From the NCBI GenBank assembly GCA_965220345.1, contig OZ244822.1:1488001-1552000 (forward strand): 64,000 nucleotides of DNA, read 5' to 3'. This DNA comes from Aldehydirespirator sp965220345 (GTDB lineage: Bacteria; Actinomycetota; Acidimicrobiia; Acidimicrobiales; Aldehydirespiratoraceae). A program made the position numbers and the translations under genes. The notes below the pieces were generated by a model, which saw only the letters and a program-made list of their open reading frames with translations, was not told the origin of the DNA and made no database searches. Below are positions 1 through 7,975 of this stretch, in pieces; the stretch's first letter is position 1, and every line of letters begins with the position of its first letter.

Positions 1-231
1 GGCAGGGTCGCTCAGCGGTCGGGTAGCCCAGGTGTCGGCGTTCACGAACTCGGTGTGCAGAGCGCGTCCGCCGTCGGCCGTCTCGACTAGGTCTACAAAA
101 CGCACCAGTCCTGGATGATCAAGACGGCGTAGCAGCTCCGCCTCTCTCTCCAAGTATTCAGCTCTTTCTGCTGTGACTTGCTTGACGGCGATCAGCTGCT
201 CATCGCAGCGGCTTACTGTTACTGCTGACAT
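1..231 (-). CDS. Serine/threonine protein kinase-like protein, N-terminal part (cut by window edge)
   Basis: The 77 codons visible begin at an ATG (229-231) preceded on the minus strand by a strong GGAGGACA ribosome-binding site about four bases upstream. The residues look like the N-lobe of a eukaryotic-type kinase: an AVKQV stretch offers the ATP-anchoring lysine, and an EREAELLRRLDHPGLVRFVD stretch resembles helix C with its conserved glutamate followed by the usual 'HPxLV' segment. A canonical glycine-rich loop is not obvious before the lysine, so this may be a kinase-like fold rather than an active kinase. The rest of the gene lies outside the window. Assignment rests on motif resemblance only. 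Confidence 0.6.
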   Translation of the reverse strand, partial: MSAVTVSRCDEQLIAVKQVTAERAEYLEREAELLRRLDHPGLVRFVDLVETADGGRALHTEFVNADTWATRPLSDPA

Positions 232-571
232 GGTTGTCCTCCACAAAGCTCGGTGCCATCTCGTGCTTGAGTGCCGCGACTTGAAACAATTCGCATGACA
301 GATTTGCGCCTGGCTGGTGTGGCCGCAGCTCTAACCCCACGAGAGATGTCACACCCCTGTAGTAATCCTATAAATATGCTCATAACACGAAAATACTTAG
401 TAATTAATGATTATGCAACACCTTGGTCGAAGAATTCTGTGCCTGGCATTTCTGTGCATGGCATTGCTGACGACACCGCAACTTCGGGTCATGGCGACTC
501 AGCCGCCACTGTTTTAGGTGCAGCAACTGCGATGGTGTTTCTGGCGAAGGCTCGGCGGTTACTCTTGATAG
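232..571. other. Intergenic region, divergent promoters expected
   Basis: This 340-base gap separates the leftward kinase-like gene from the rightward DUF512 gene. Its middle part (about 355-420) is clearly more AT-rich than its surroundings, fitting promoters for both genes. An open frame running through it (from about 271) has no family resemblance and overlaps the DUF512 gene out of frame, so I do not call it. No RNA gene or repeat was recognised. Confidence 0.4.
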
Positions 572-2089
572 ATGGCCGGTCCGCAGATCATGGCTGTCGC
601 GTCTGGTTCTCCGGCACAGCGGGCAGGTCTGTTGCCTGGCGACGTGGTGACGACGATCGCCGGAGAGTCACCAAGCGACGTGATCCGCTGGCAGCTTCTA
701 AGCGACGCTGCTTTGGTCCCCCTAGAGATAGAGCGCAACGGCATCGCAACCAGCATGTTGATCTCCAAGCGCGATGGCGAACCGCTTGGCGCAGAGTTCG
801 ACGCAGCAGTGTTCGACGGGGTGCAGACCTGCGACAATCACTGCGAGTTCTGCTTTGTGCATCAACTGCCGCGAGGCATGAGGCGCTCGCTCTATCTCAA
901 GGACGACGATTACCGGCTGTCGTTCCTATATGGCAACTTCACCACTCTCACCAGGTTCAACGAACTCGACTACGAACGGGTGATCAGCGAACGATTGTCC
1001 CCGCTCTACGTGTCGATTCACGCCACCGACCCAGATGTTCGGGCCGCGATCCTCCAGAACCGCCGGGGTGCTGTGTCGCTGCGCTGGTTGAAGCTACTTT
1101 TGGACGCAGGCATTGAAGTTCACGGCCAAGTGGTGGTGTGCCCTGGTGTCAATGACGGTGCCGTGCTAGAAGACACCTTGACGGGCGTGCTTGAGCGCTT
1201 CTGTGAGTTACGAACCTTGTGCGTGGTGCCTCTCGGGATATCGCGCTACAACCGCCAGCCGCGGATGCGTTGCCACACTCGCAGCGAAGCTGAGGCTGTG
1301 GTCGACCTGGTCGAAGCTTGGCAGTCGCGATATTTGCAGGTGCTGGGCAGGCGTCTCGCCTTCGTGGCCGACGAGTACTACCTGATGTGCGGACGCGGCT
1401 TCCCCGAGACCGATCATTATGAGGGCTTCGAGATGCACGAGGACGGCATCGGCATGGCTCGAGCCTTCCATACGCAGTTCACTAAACGTGGCGTTGCGCC
1501 GACTCCTCCTCGCTCGGGTTTCTTCGCTTGGGTGGATGGTGCTCCTGCCGACGGCTACCGCTCTCACAGGCAAGGGTCGCCTGCTGATCAACTGGCAGGG
1601 GCTAGCGGGTTCACCGAGAGCTTTGCAGATATCTCTGCCGAGATATCTGTTGAGGGTTCAGCGGCTGGCTGCTGCGCTGGAAGCGTCTCTGGACTGGATG
1701 CCGAGAGCTTTGCAGATGGCACAGCTGTGGCAGTGTCGCTGTCACCGCAACGGGCTCGCCGGGACGCTCCCGCTGCGGTGCTCACCGGCACGCTTGGCGC
1801 GGCGGTCGTGTCGCCGCTTGTGGCTTCGCTGGGTCGCAGCGATGTGCGGGTAGTGCCAGTAGAGAACCACTTCTTCGGCGGAAATATCGGGGTCACCGGA
1901 CTAATGGTCGGCAGCGACATCGCTCGTGTGCTTGCCGAGCAGCCCGAAGGTACCCGCTATCTGTTGCCTGATGTCTGCCTCAGTCGCGGGCGTTTCCTTG
2001 ACGGCACAGCCCCAGAGGATCTGCCCCGCCCCGTGGAGGTGATAGCGACTCATGGCCAAGCTCTGCGTGCTGCACTCGATTCTGATTGA
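572..2089 (+). CDS. DUF512 family protein: PDZ plus radical-SAM-like Fe-S domain
   Basis: A 505-residue protein. Residues about 8-60 resemble a PDZ domain (SPAQRAGLLPGDVV). A C-x3-C-x2-C motif follows at residues 87, 91 and 94 (CDNHCEFC), the arrangement of radical-SAM iron-sulfur enzymes, then the DUF512 signature region (DDYRLSFLYGNFTTLTRF, YVSIHATDP). Proteins of this architecture are common in Gram-positive bacteria and Chloroflexi; their substrate is unknown. The neighbour 59 bases downstream is der, a frequent partner of this family. A low-complexity Ala/Ser/Gly-rich insertion at about residues 320-390 separates the catalytic part from the conserved C-terminal segment (VENHFFGGNIGVTGLMVG), which is unusual. 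The ATG start gives a normal PDZ beginning, but the upstream ribosome-binding site is weak. Confidence 0.85.
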   Translation: MAGPQIMAVASGSPAQRAGLLPGDVVTTIAGESPSDVIRWQLLSDAALVPLEIERNGIATSMLISKRDGEPLGAEFDAAVFDGVQTCDNHCEFCFVHQLPRGMRRSLYLKDDDYRLSFLYGNFTTLTRFNELDYERVISERLSPLYVSIHATDPDVRAAILQNRRGAVSLRWLKLLLDAGIEVHGQVVVCPGVNDGAVLEDTLTGVLERFCELRTLCVVPLGISRYNRQPRMRCHTRSEAEAVVDLVEAWQSRYLQVLGRRLAFVADEYYLMCGRGFPETDHYEGFEMHEDGIGMARAFHTQFTKRGVAPTPPRSGFFAWVDGAPADGYRSHRQGSPADQLAGASGFTESFADISAEISVEGSAAGCCAGSVSGLDAESFADGTAVAVSLSPQRARRDAPAAVLTGTLGAAVVSPLVASLGRSDVRVVPVENHFFGGNIGVTGLMVGSDIARVLAEQPEGTRYLLPDVCLSRGRFLDGTAPEDLPRPVEVIATHGQALRAALDSD

Positions 2090-2148
2090 GTTCGAGCCAG
2101 TTGGAGAACCAGTGGACTGGCAACCAAGAATACGGCTGCGCTTGAACC

Positions 2149-3597
2149 ATGAGCTATGAAATCGTGAAGCCGGTATCTGCGGGTCGGAGGCTTTCGTCCC
2201 CGGTGGTTGCAGTCGTGGGTCGTCCTAATGTCGGCAAATCGACACTGGTGAATCGCATCCTGGGACGGCGCGAAGCGATCGTGGAAGAGCGTCCTGGAGT
2301 AACCCGAGACCGTAAGGCTCTCAATGCCGAATGGCAGGGACAGCGTTTCGTGCTGCTTGACACCGGTGGCTGGAGCGCTGCCGGTGACGCGCTTGATGCC
2401 AAAGTGAGCGCGCAAGCTGAGCAGGCCGTGCGCGAAGCCGATGCAGTACTGTTCGTAGTGGATGCTCTAGTGGGCGCAACAGCCGATGACGAGCAAGTGG
2501 CTCGGGTGTTGCACTCCGCAGACGTGCCAGTGCTGGTGGTGGCTAACAAGGTTGATCATGCCAGCGGTGCGGATTTGTCGTGGGAACTGCTGGGATTAGG
2601 TCTCGGCACCCCTTATCAGGTGAGCGCTCTGCACGGCCGTGGCACCGGCGATCTCCTAGATGCTTTGATGATCCGCCTAGACGATGCGGCGGGCGCTGCA
2701 CGATCCGCATCGTCTCGCGAAGTTGCAGACAGCACCGCAAAACCAGACACCTCCACAGTAGGCGTGCTCTCGGTGGACTCTGCGCCGTCTGATGCGTCGG
2801 CGCGATTATTGGCTGAGGCAGCAACCGAGGCTTTTTCGGTGGTGCTCGTGGGTCGCCCCAACGCAGGCAAGTCAACGCTGTTCAACCGTTTGATCGGAGA
2901 AGATCGAGCGATTGTGCATGACCTTCCTGGCACAACCCGCGATGCCATCGACACTCTTGTCGAGACTGACGAAGGGCCTGTGCGGTTCATTGACACTGCC
3001 GGGATGCGCCGCCGGGCACGCATTGACTCGGGTACCGAGTACTACTCGTTGCTGCGAGCTCTACGCGCTGTGGATTCTGCTGATGTGGCCTTGCTGGTCA
3101 TTGACTCATCGGTCGGTGTGACCCATCAGGATCAACGGCTAGCGGAGCGGGTTGATGCTGCCGGATGCCCGATCGTGGTGCTGCTCAACAAGTGGGACCT
3201 CCTAGACACCAACAACCGTGCCATTGTGAGTCGTGACGTTGCTGACAGGCTGGGGTTTCTGGGTTCGCCGCCGCTGCTACGCATCAGCGCGCTTAGCGGC
3301 AAAGGAGTCACCCGCCTTTGGCCGTCACTGAACTCAGCGGTTTCGCAGTATCGAACACGAATCCCCACAAGAAGAGTCAACGATGCAATTCGAGCCGCTC
3401 AGAGTGCTCAGCCAGCGCCCGCCGGTGCCCGTATTCTCTACGCTGCTCAAGTGGCCACAGATCCGCCTACCTTCACGCTGTTCGTGAACCGCACCCTGCC
3501 GCGCACCTATTTGCGTTACATCGAACGCACCCTGCGTGAGCATTTCGACCTTGGAGTCACCGCGCTGAAGTTCAGAGTCCGCCGCCGTGACGACTAG
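2149..3597 (+). CDS. der: Ribosome biogenesis GTPase Der (EngA)
   Basis: Der is a tandem-GTPase needed for maturation of the 50S ribosomal subunit. The 482-residue product shows two complete G domains. The first has GRPNVGKST (about residues 24-32), DTGG (about 71) and NKVD (about 132). The second has GRPNAGKST (about 235), DTAG and NKWD. A C-terminal KH-like domain follows (TYLRYIERTLREHFDLGV). A stretch of about 50 low-complexity residues links the two G domains, longer than in many Der proteins. In many actinobacteria Der is fused to cytidylate kinase; here it stands alone. It lies 59 bases after the DUF512 gene on the same strand and is probably co-transcribed with it. Confidence 0.96.
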   Translation: MSYEIVKPVSAGRRLSSPVVAVVGRPNVGKSTLVNRILGRREAIVEERPGVTRDRKALNAEWQGQRFVLLDTGGWSAAGDALDAKVSAQAEQAVREADAVLFVVDALVGATADDEQVARVLHSADVPVLVVANKVDHASGADLSWELLGLGLGTPYQVSALHGRGTGDLLDALMIRLDDAAGAARSASSREVADSTAKPDTSTVGVLSVDSAPSDASARLLAEAATEAFSVVLVGRPNAGKSTLFNRLIGEDRAIVHDLPGTTRDAIDTLVETDEGPVRFIDTAGMRRRARIDSGTEYYSLLRALRAVDSADVALLVIDSSVGVTHQDQRLAERVDAAGCPIVVLLNKWDLLDTNNRAIVSRDVADRLGFLGSPPLLRISALSGKGVTRLWPSLNSAVSQYRTRIPTRRVNDAIRAAQSAQPAPAGARILYAAQVATDPPTFTLFVNRTLPRTYLRYIERTLREHFDLGVTALKFRVRRRDD

Positions 3598-4087
3598 CAG
3601 AGCTGTTGTGCTAGGTCGCTACGCTGCTGAAGACTAGTCCTAAAGCGTCACATAAGAGGCGTTATCGCAAGTTCGCGCTGGCAGAAATGCAATCTTTTGG
3701 CAAGCCTGGCTGCCATTGCTGTGAACCTGCAAAATGCGGTTTTCACCCCAAATTAAGCGAGAGTTTGCCCAGTTGTGCGGTGCAGCCCCAAGATTTAAGA
3801 CATATCCGCAACAAGAGTGTGACAAGTCTGTAACAATGGTGTAACCTATTGCACAGGAGCCAGGTCAAAGTTTCAGGATTCAACAAAGCCTGGATCCACA
3901 TTCCCCCCTCCAGGGACCGTGCGGAGCCCGTCAGTGACGCTGACGGGCTCCGGCGCGTAATCAGTCCACACGTATCCAGTCCAGTTGTAAGCCTGTAAGC
4001 TTCGCCCAGCCAGAGACACGTCTGAGGCTTGATTTGTCTTAGTCCTAGTCTGGCTGAGGAGAATCTAGAATCCCTGAAAGAACTGCC
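3598..4087. other. 490-base intergenic region with a strong hairpin
   Basis: No convincing protein gene was found here. The region holds an AT-richer segment (about 3780-3890), a C-tract (3903-3908) and the hairpin listed separately at 3923-3951. The open frame on the minus strand at 3640-3825 has no recognisable family and looks accidental. The AT-rich part could carry the promoter of a small RNA ending at the hairpin, but nothing in the sequence identifies one. Confidence 0.4.
3923..3951 (+). terminator. 12-bp perfect stem-loop, terminator-like
   Basis: GGAGCCCGTCAG (3923-3934) pairs perfectly with CTGACGGGCTCC (3940-3951) around a five-base loop. There is no U-tract after it, so it may be a terminator of the type common in high-GC actinobacteria or the 3' end of a small RNA. 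It lies 326 bases beyond der, far for der's own terminator. Confidence 0.55.
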
Positions 4088-5458
4088 TTGAGCGAGCCGA
4101 TCTACGCAGCTTCAACTATCTGGGATCTGCTCTGCCAGAGGGTGACGGCTACTCCTGACGCAGAGATGCTTATTGACGACTCGGGTCGTGTAATGAGCTT
4201 CGCCGAGTTCAAGGATCAGGCCGAACGCGTGGCGGCGGGACTTCACCAAATGGGTGTGACACAAGGCTCACCCGTCACTTGGATGCTGCCCACCCGCATA
4301 GAGACTGTGGTATTGAGCTTCGCGCTTAGCAGGCTCGGCGCTGTGCAGAACCCCATCGTTCACGTTTATCGCCGCAGCGAAGTCGAGTTCTGCATCCGTC
4401 AGACCCAAGCGCAGCTGGCGATCCATCCAGGCATGTGGGGCGGTTTCGACTATGGAGCCATGTTCAACGAGATCATCAATGAGTCAGAGCAACACTTTGA
4501 GCATGCAATAACAATTCTTGACGGCTACGAGAACCTTCCCGAAGCCGATCCAGCGACCCTGCCTCAGCAGCCTGATATTGAGTCCACTATTGAGCCTGAT
4601 GCAGTGCGCTGGCTTTACTACAATTTCGGCACCTCTGGTGTCAGCGCAGAACCCAAAGGTGTTAAACACACCGACTCGTCGCTGCTCGCTGGTGGTCTCG
4701 CAATGATGCGAGCGCTTGCAGTTGGTGTTGATGATGTCGGCTCAATTGCATTTCCTTTCGCTCACATCCGCGGACCTTGCTACATCACCATGATGCTCGC
4801 TGCGGGAGTGCCTACTTTGCTTATTGAGAGCTTTGACCCGGGCGATGCCATGCTGGTCTATGCCCGCCACGGGGTGACCATGGCCGGAGGTTCCGCAGCG
4901 TTCTACCGGATGTTTTTGGCTGAGGACCGCCGCTCGCGCGAGACCGTTGGCAGTCCGGCTATGCCTGCGCTGCGGTTGCTGGCGGGTTCGGGTGCTGCAA
5001 TCGCGCCGAAGCTTTACTTCCAAGTTAAAGAGCAGATGGGTGTGCCCGTAGCTCACGGATACGGCATGCATGAATGCCCGATAATCGCGCAGGGATCGCC
5101 GCATGACAGTGATGATCGACTCGCTCACAGCGCCGGGCGTGTAGTGCAAGACTGTCGGGTGGCGATTGTGGCTGTGGGCGCTGACGGTGGTGAGGTGCGT
5201 GCCCCTGCGGGGATTCAGGGTGAGGTGAGGGTGAGCGGCGCGATGCTGTTTTCGGGATACACCGATCCCGCTTTAGATGCCGATGCATTCGACTCCCGGG
5301 GACGTTTTCGTACTGGGGTGCTAGGTGTACTCACCGAAGACGGTTATTTGATCTTGACCGGAAAAGCCGCGGACATCCTTGCCACCGAAGGTGAGGAGTG
5401 GGCCGCCGCTGAGATCGAGCCGATCGTGTCCGCCTACCAAGACGCTGCTATGAAATAA
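4088..5458 (+). CDS. AMP-dependent synthetase/ligase-like protein, truncated and degenerate
   Basis: This 456-residue protein follows the fold of acyl-CoA synthetases/AMP ligases, which activate carboxylates as acyl-adenylates. Recognisable motifs are the P-loop-like TSGVSAEPKGVKHT (about 183-196), the A5-like GYGMHECP, and an A7/A8 region. Several key positions are abnormal. A7 reads RTGVLGVLTEDG, with Val where the ribose-binding Asp normally sits, and A8 (GKAADILATEGEEW) lacks the usual R-x-K-D-x-I-x-x-G-G-E-N pattern. The chain ends soon after A8 at a TAA, so the mobile C-terminal domain of about 100 residues with the catalytic lysine is absent. It may be half-active, a binding protein, or decaying. 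The start is TTG with little Shine-Dalgarno support. It heads a run of same-strand genes. Confidence 0.75.
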   Translation: MSEPIYAASTIWDLLCQRVTATPDAEMLIDDSGRVMSFAEFKDQAERVAAGLHQMGVTQGSPVTWMLPTRIETVVLSFALSRLGAVQNPIVHVYRRSEVEFCIRQTQAQLAIHPGMWGGFDYGAMFNEIINESEQHFEHAITILDGYENLPEADPATLPQQPDIESTIEPDAVRWLYYNFGTSGVSAEPKGVKHTDSSLLAGGLAMMRALAVGVDDVGSIAFPFAHIRGPCYITMMLAAGVPTLLIESFDPGDAMLVYARHGVTMAGGSAAFYRMFLAEDRRSRETVGSPAMPALRLLAGSGAAIAPKLYFQVKEQMGVPVAHGYGMHECPIIAQGSPHDSDDRLAHSAGRVVQDCRVAIVAVGADGGEVRAPAGIQGEVRVSGAMLFSGYTDPALDADAFDSRGRFRTGVLGVLTEDGYLILTGKAADILATEGEEWAAAEIEPIVSAYQDAAMK

Positions 5459-5522
5459 GCCATGCAATAAAATGGACAATGCCAGAAGTCAACAAAGCCA
5501 GAAATGGAGGAGGACGATACCT

Positions 5523-5897
5523 ATGGCTGAAGTAACTATATATCACAACAAGCATTGAAACTCTTCAAGCAATGCTGTAGCGGTCGCTACGGATGCTGGT
5601 GTGGATTTTGAAGTGGTGCTCTACATGTCGGATCGCCCCGACCGAGCAGCGCTGCAGAGTCTGGTTGAACGCCTAGAGGATCCAGTGGAGAATCTGGTCA
5701 GGAAAGACTCGCAGTTCACCAAACTGGGCTTGAATCCCGATGATTACGTAGCCAACCCCGAAGCGGTGATTGAGGTGCTGTTGCAGTATCCGCGGCTCAT
5801 GCAGCGTCCAGTGTTGATGCGCGGAGATCGTGCTATCATCGGGCGACCGCTCGGCGACCTGAAAGCCAAAGACCGCGTGGCTGAGTTTCTGTCGTGA
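5523..5897 (+). CDS. ArsC-type arsenate reductase-like selenoprotein (UGA = Sec12)
   Basis: Read from ATG 5523, which has an excellent GGAGGAGGA ribosome-binding site eight bases upstream, the frame is open to 5897 except for one TGA at 5556-5558 (codon 12). The product of 124 residues matches the ArsC/Spx/YffB thioredoxin-like family. MAEVTIYHNKH-U aligns residue for residue with the start of plasmid R773 ArsC, whose catalytic cysteine is also residue 12. The three substrate-binding arginines of ArsC have counterparts: NLVRKD, QRPVLM and IGRPLG. A hairpin with a GGUC loop, the same tetraloop as the E. coli fdhF SECIS, begins 17 bases after the UGA. The window also encodes tRNA-Sec. The family reduces arsenate or resolves disulfides. 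Without Sec decoding only a catalytic-site-less fragment from GTG 5601 would be called. Confidence 0.88.
5575..5592 (+). promoter_or_regulatory. Candidate bacterial SECIS element of the ArsC-like selenoprotein gene
   Basis: CTGTAGC (5575-5581) pairs with GCTACGG (5586-5592), seven pairs including one U-G, closing a GGTC tetraloop (5582-5585). Twenty-three bases separate the UGA from the loop. An outer AGCA/TGCT pairing (5568-5571 region with 5594-5597) can extend it. Spacing and the G-rich loop fit the known requirements for SelB recognition. Confidence 0.8.
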
Positions 5898-6058
5898 GCT
5901 TCGGTTTCAGTGTCGCAGCGAAGACAGGCTAAGTTCTGGCGTAATGCTTTAGAGCAATGCAAAAGCCATTCGACACGAGTCGCGGCAGGCGACACGCAAA
6001 GCAATGACAAATAACCCTCTCGAAAATAATCCCCCTTCAACCCTAGGAGTTAAACCTC

Positions 6059-6253
6059 ATGCGCATAGTTGTTGATTTTGCTCTGTGTGAGAGCAATGCC
6101 GTATGCATGCAGATCGCACCCGACATTTTCGAGGTGAGAGACGACGATTTTCTTTACATCCTCAACGAAACACCTGACGAGACTGACCGCGCAAAGGTGC
6201 AGGAATGCGTGCGGCGCTGCCCCAAGCAGGCCATCTCCATTGCTGAGGACTAG
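6059..6253 (+). CDS. Small 3Fe-4S-type ferredoxin
   Basis: A 64-residue ferredoxin of the type that feeds electrons to cytochromes P450 and related oxygenases in actinobacteria. Cysteines at ESNAVC-type spacing (C10 and C16) and a late RRCPKQAI motif match the single [3Fe-4S] cluster family, with a non-cysteine at the fourth ligand position. The acidic sequence (pairs of Asp and Glu around residues 28-45) is typical. A TAGGAG ribosome-binding site lies eight bases before the ATG. The ferredoxin reductase 156 bases downstream is the likely electron donor. No P450 is in the window. Confidence 0.88.
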   Translation: MRIVVDFALCESNAVCMQIAPDIFEVRDDDFLYILNETPDETDRAKVQECVRRCPKQAISIAED

Positions 6254-6293
6254 CCCGGTTCGCCAAGGTTGCTTGAGGCATCCAATCAATCGA

Positions 6294-6362
6294 CGGTTTT
6301 GCCAGGCACAGTCTTATCGAGCGCGGTTTTGCCAGGCACAGTCTTATCGAGCCCGGTTTTGC
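6294..6362. repeat. 30-bp tandem direct repeat, two copies plus a partial third
   Basis: The unit CGGTTTTGCCAGGCACAGTC followed by TTATCGAGCG occurs at 6294-6323 and 6324-6353 with one mismatch, and its first nine bases recur at 6354-6362. It lies between the ferredoxin and its reductase. Function unknown. Confidence 0.85.
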
Positions 6363-6408
6363 TAAATCTGATACCGCCAAGCAGCTCGAAACGGAAATTG
6401 TTGCAGCT

Positions 6409-7623
6409 ATGAATGGATCGTTAGACCTGTCGTCGGGTTCTGTGGTAATTGTCGGAGCTTCGCTTGCTGGACTGAACGCTGCCGAAGCGCTGCGTCGCGA
6501 CGGCTTTGAAGGCCAGATAACGCTTCTGGGTGAAGAGTCGCATCTTCCCTATGACCGTCCGCCGCTTTCCAAGCAGGTGCTGGCAGGCGACTGGGAACCC
6601 GAGCGAACCGCTCTAACCGATGCCGAAGAACTAGCCGAAGACAGCATCAATGTTCGCCTCGGCGAAAAAGCTTCAGCACTGGATTTGACTTCACGTCGGC
6701 TGACCCTCGAAAACGGTGAGACACTCAACTTTGATGGTCTCGTGATCGCCACTGGGGCACGCTGTCGCACTCTGCCTGAAACCGAGAACATTGCTGGGGT
6801 GCATGTGCTGCGCTCACTGGATGACTGCTTAGCGTTGCGTGCTGATTTCGAGGCTTCACCGCAGCGAGTGGTTGTGGTGGGCGCAGGGTTCATCGGTGCT
6901 GAGGTGGCCGCAACAGCGCGGGGCCGTGGCCTGCAAGTGACGATGGTGGAAGCGCTTACCAACCCGCTCAGCCGAGTGCTCGGCGATGAGATGGGCAGCG
7001 TGTGCGCCGAGATGCATCGTGATCATGGCGTGGATCTGCGAACCGGTGTGGGCGTGGATGCCGTGGTGGGCACTGATCGTGTGCAGCGTGTGGCCTTGTC
7101 GGATGGTTCGAGTGTTGACGCTGATGTGGTAGTGGTGGGTATTGGAGTAATCCCTAACACTGAATGGCTTCACGGTTCTGGCTTGACACTAAACGACGGT
7201 GTGGTGTGCGATGCCACCTGTCTGGCAGCGCCGAGGGTGGCGGCGGCTGGCGATGTAGCCCGTTGGCCGAATCAGCTTTTTGGCGAAATGATGCGTGTCG
7301 AGCATTGGGATAACGCGGCTGCTCAGGGTGCTCACGCAGCCCGACGGCTGTTAGATGAGGCTGTGGAGCCGTTCGCGCCGGTGCCGTGGTTCTGGAGTGA
7401 CCAGTACGACCGCAAGATTCAACTAGCGGGACGGGTTCGCCCTGATGATGAGATCCAAGTGGTGACCGGTTCTTTGCAAGAGCGCCGCTTCGCTGCCATC
7501 TATGGACGTGCTGGACGCATTACCGGGGTGCTGGGATTCAACCGCCCCCGCCATGTAATGCGTTATCGCACGCTCATTGCACAGCAGGCAAGCTTCGAAG
7601 AGGCTTTAGCCGCCGAGTTCTGA
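6409..7623 (+). CDS. FAD/NAD(P)-dependent ferredoxin reductase
   Basis: This 404-residue flavoprotein belongs to the pyridine nucleotide-disulfide oxidoreductase superfamily, in the subgroup of rhodocoxin/putidaredoxin/BphA4-type ferredoxin reductases. It shows an N-terminal FAD-binding GASLAGLNAAEALR, the subgroup signature LPYDRPPLSKQVL, an NAD-binding GAGFIGAEVAATARG near residue 160, and a late GDVARWPN FAD motif followed by RVEHWDNA. No redox-active disulfide CxxxxC is present, as expected for this subgroup. It would pass electrons from NAD(P)H to the ferredoxin encoded just upstream. The ATG start has only a weak ribosome-binding site. Confidence 0.93.
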   Translation: MNGSLDLSSGSVVIVGASLAGLNAAEALRRDGFEGQITLLGEESHLPYDRPPLSKQVLAGDWEPERTALTDAEELAEDSINVRLGEKASALDLTSRRLTLENGETLNFDGLVIATGARCRTLPETENIAGVHVLRSLDDCLALRADFEASPQRVVVVGAGFIGAEVAATARGRGLQVTMVEALTNPLSRVLGDEMGSVCAEMHRDHGVDLRTGVGVDAVVGTDRVQRVALSDGSSVDADVVVVGIGVIPNTEWLHGSGLTLNDGVVCDATCLAAPRVAAAGDVARWPNQLFGEMMRVEHWDNAAAQGAHAARRLLDEAVEPFAPVPWFWSDQYDRKIQLAGRVRPDDEIQVVTGSLQERRFAAIYGRAGRITGVLGFNRPRHVMRYRTLIAQQASFEEALAAEF

Positions 7624-7918
7624 GAACGGTGGGACTGTCAGTTAGGCATCGCTTCGCGTGAGGTTGTTGCCTTGTAGGCTTCAAGCCTGCTAGGCTGGTC
7701 AAGGTTTTGTTTGAGCCAAAGCGAAGCCAGTCAAGAGTTAGTCGCATCAAGTTGATGAGCGAGCAGCAGATGAGTGAGAGTCAAAGGAAAAGCCAGTAGC
7801 ATGGCAGAGTCGTTGTGCCAAGGGCACATGAGCAAGACGGAGGCTTGTCTTGATAGAGAAGTATGAGTTTGGGCAGAAGCGGTTGGGGTTGTTAAGGCCG
7901 CGCCATCTCGAAACCTCT

Positions 7919-7931
7919 GGGGGGGGGGGGG
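7919..7931 (+). repeat. Homopolymeric tract of 13 G upstream of the giant surface-protein gene
   Basis: Thirteen consecutive G residues lie three bases before a possible GTG start (7934) and 45 bases before the preferred ATG (7976). The tract may act as ribosome-binding sequence for the GTG. Its length makes slipped-strand variation likely, and if translation begins upstream (the frame is open from 7850) slippage would switch the gene on and off. The rest of the 7624-7918 gap shows no gene. Confidence 0.85.
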
Positions 7932-7975
7932 TCGTGAGCGTTCTGAGACGCGCCCGCTGTCAACTAGCGAGTCGC

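Noticed and set aside
271..1116. Long plus-strand frame overlapping the DUF512 gene
   Set aside because: No family resemblance, Arg-rich shadow-like composition, and it overlaps a clear gene in another frame.
5450..5458. Sec read-through extending the AMP-ligase-like protein
   Set aside because: The stop is TAA, and no C-terminal ligase domain lies downstream.
5601..5897. Short protein starting at GTG 5601
   Set aside because: It lacks the first strand and active site of the ArsC fold and has no ribosome-binding site. ATG 5523 with a strong site and the UGA at the catalytic position explains it better.
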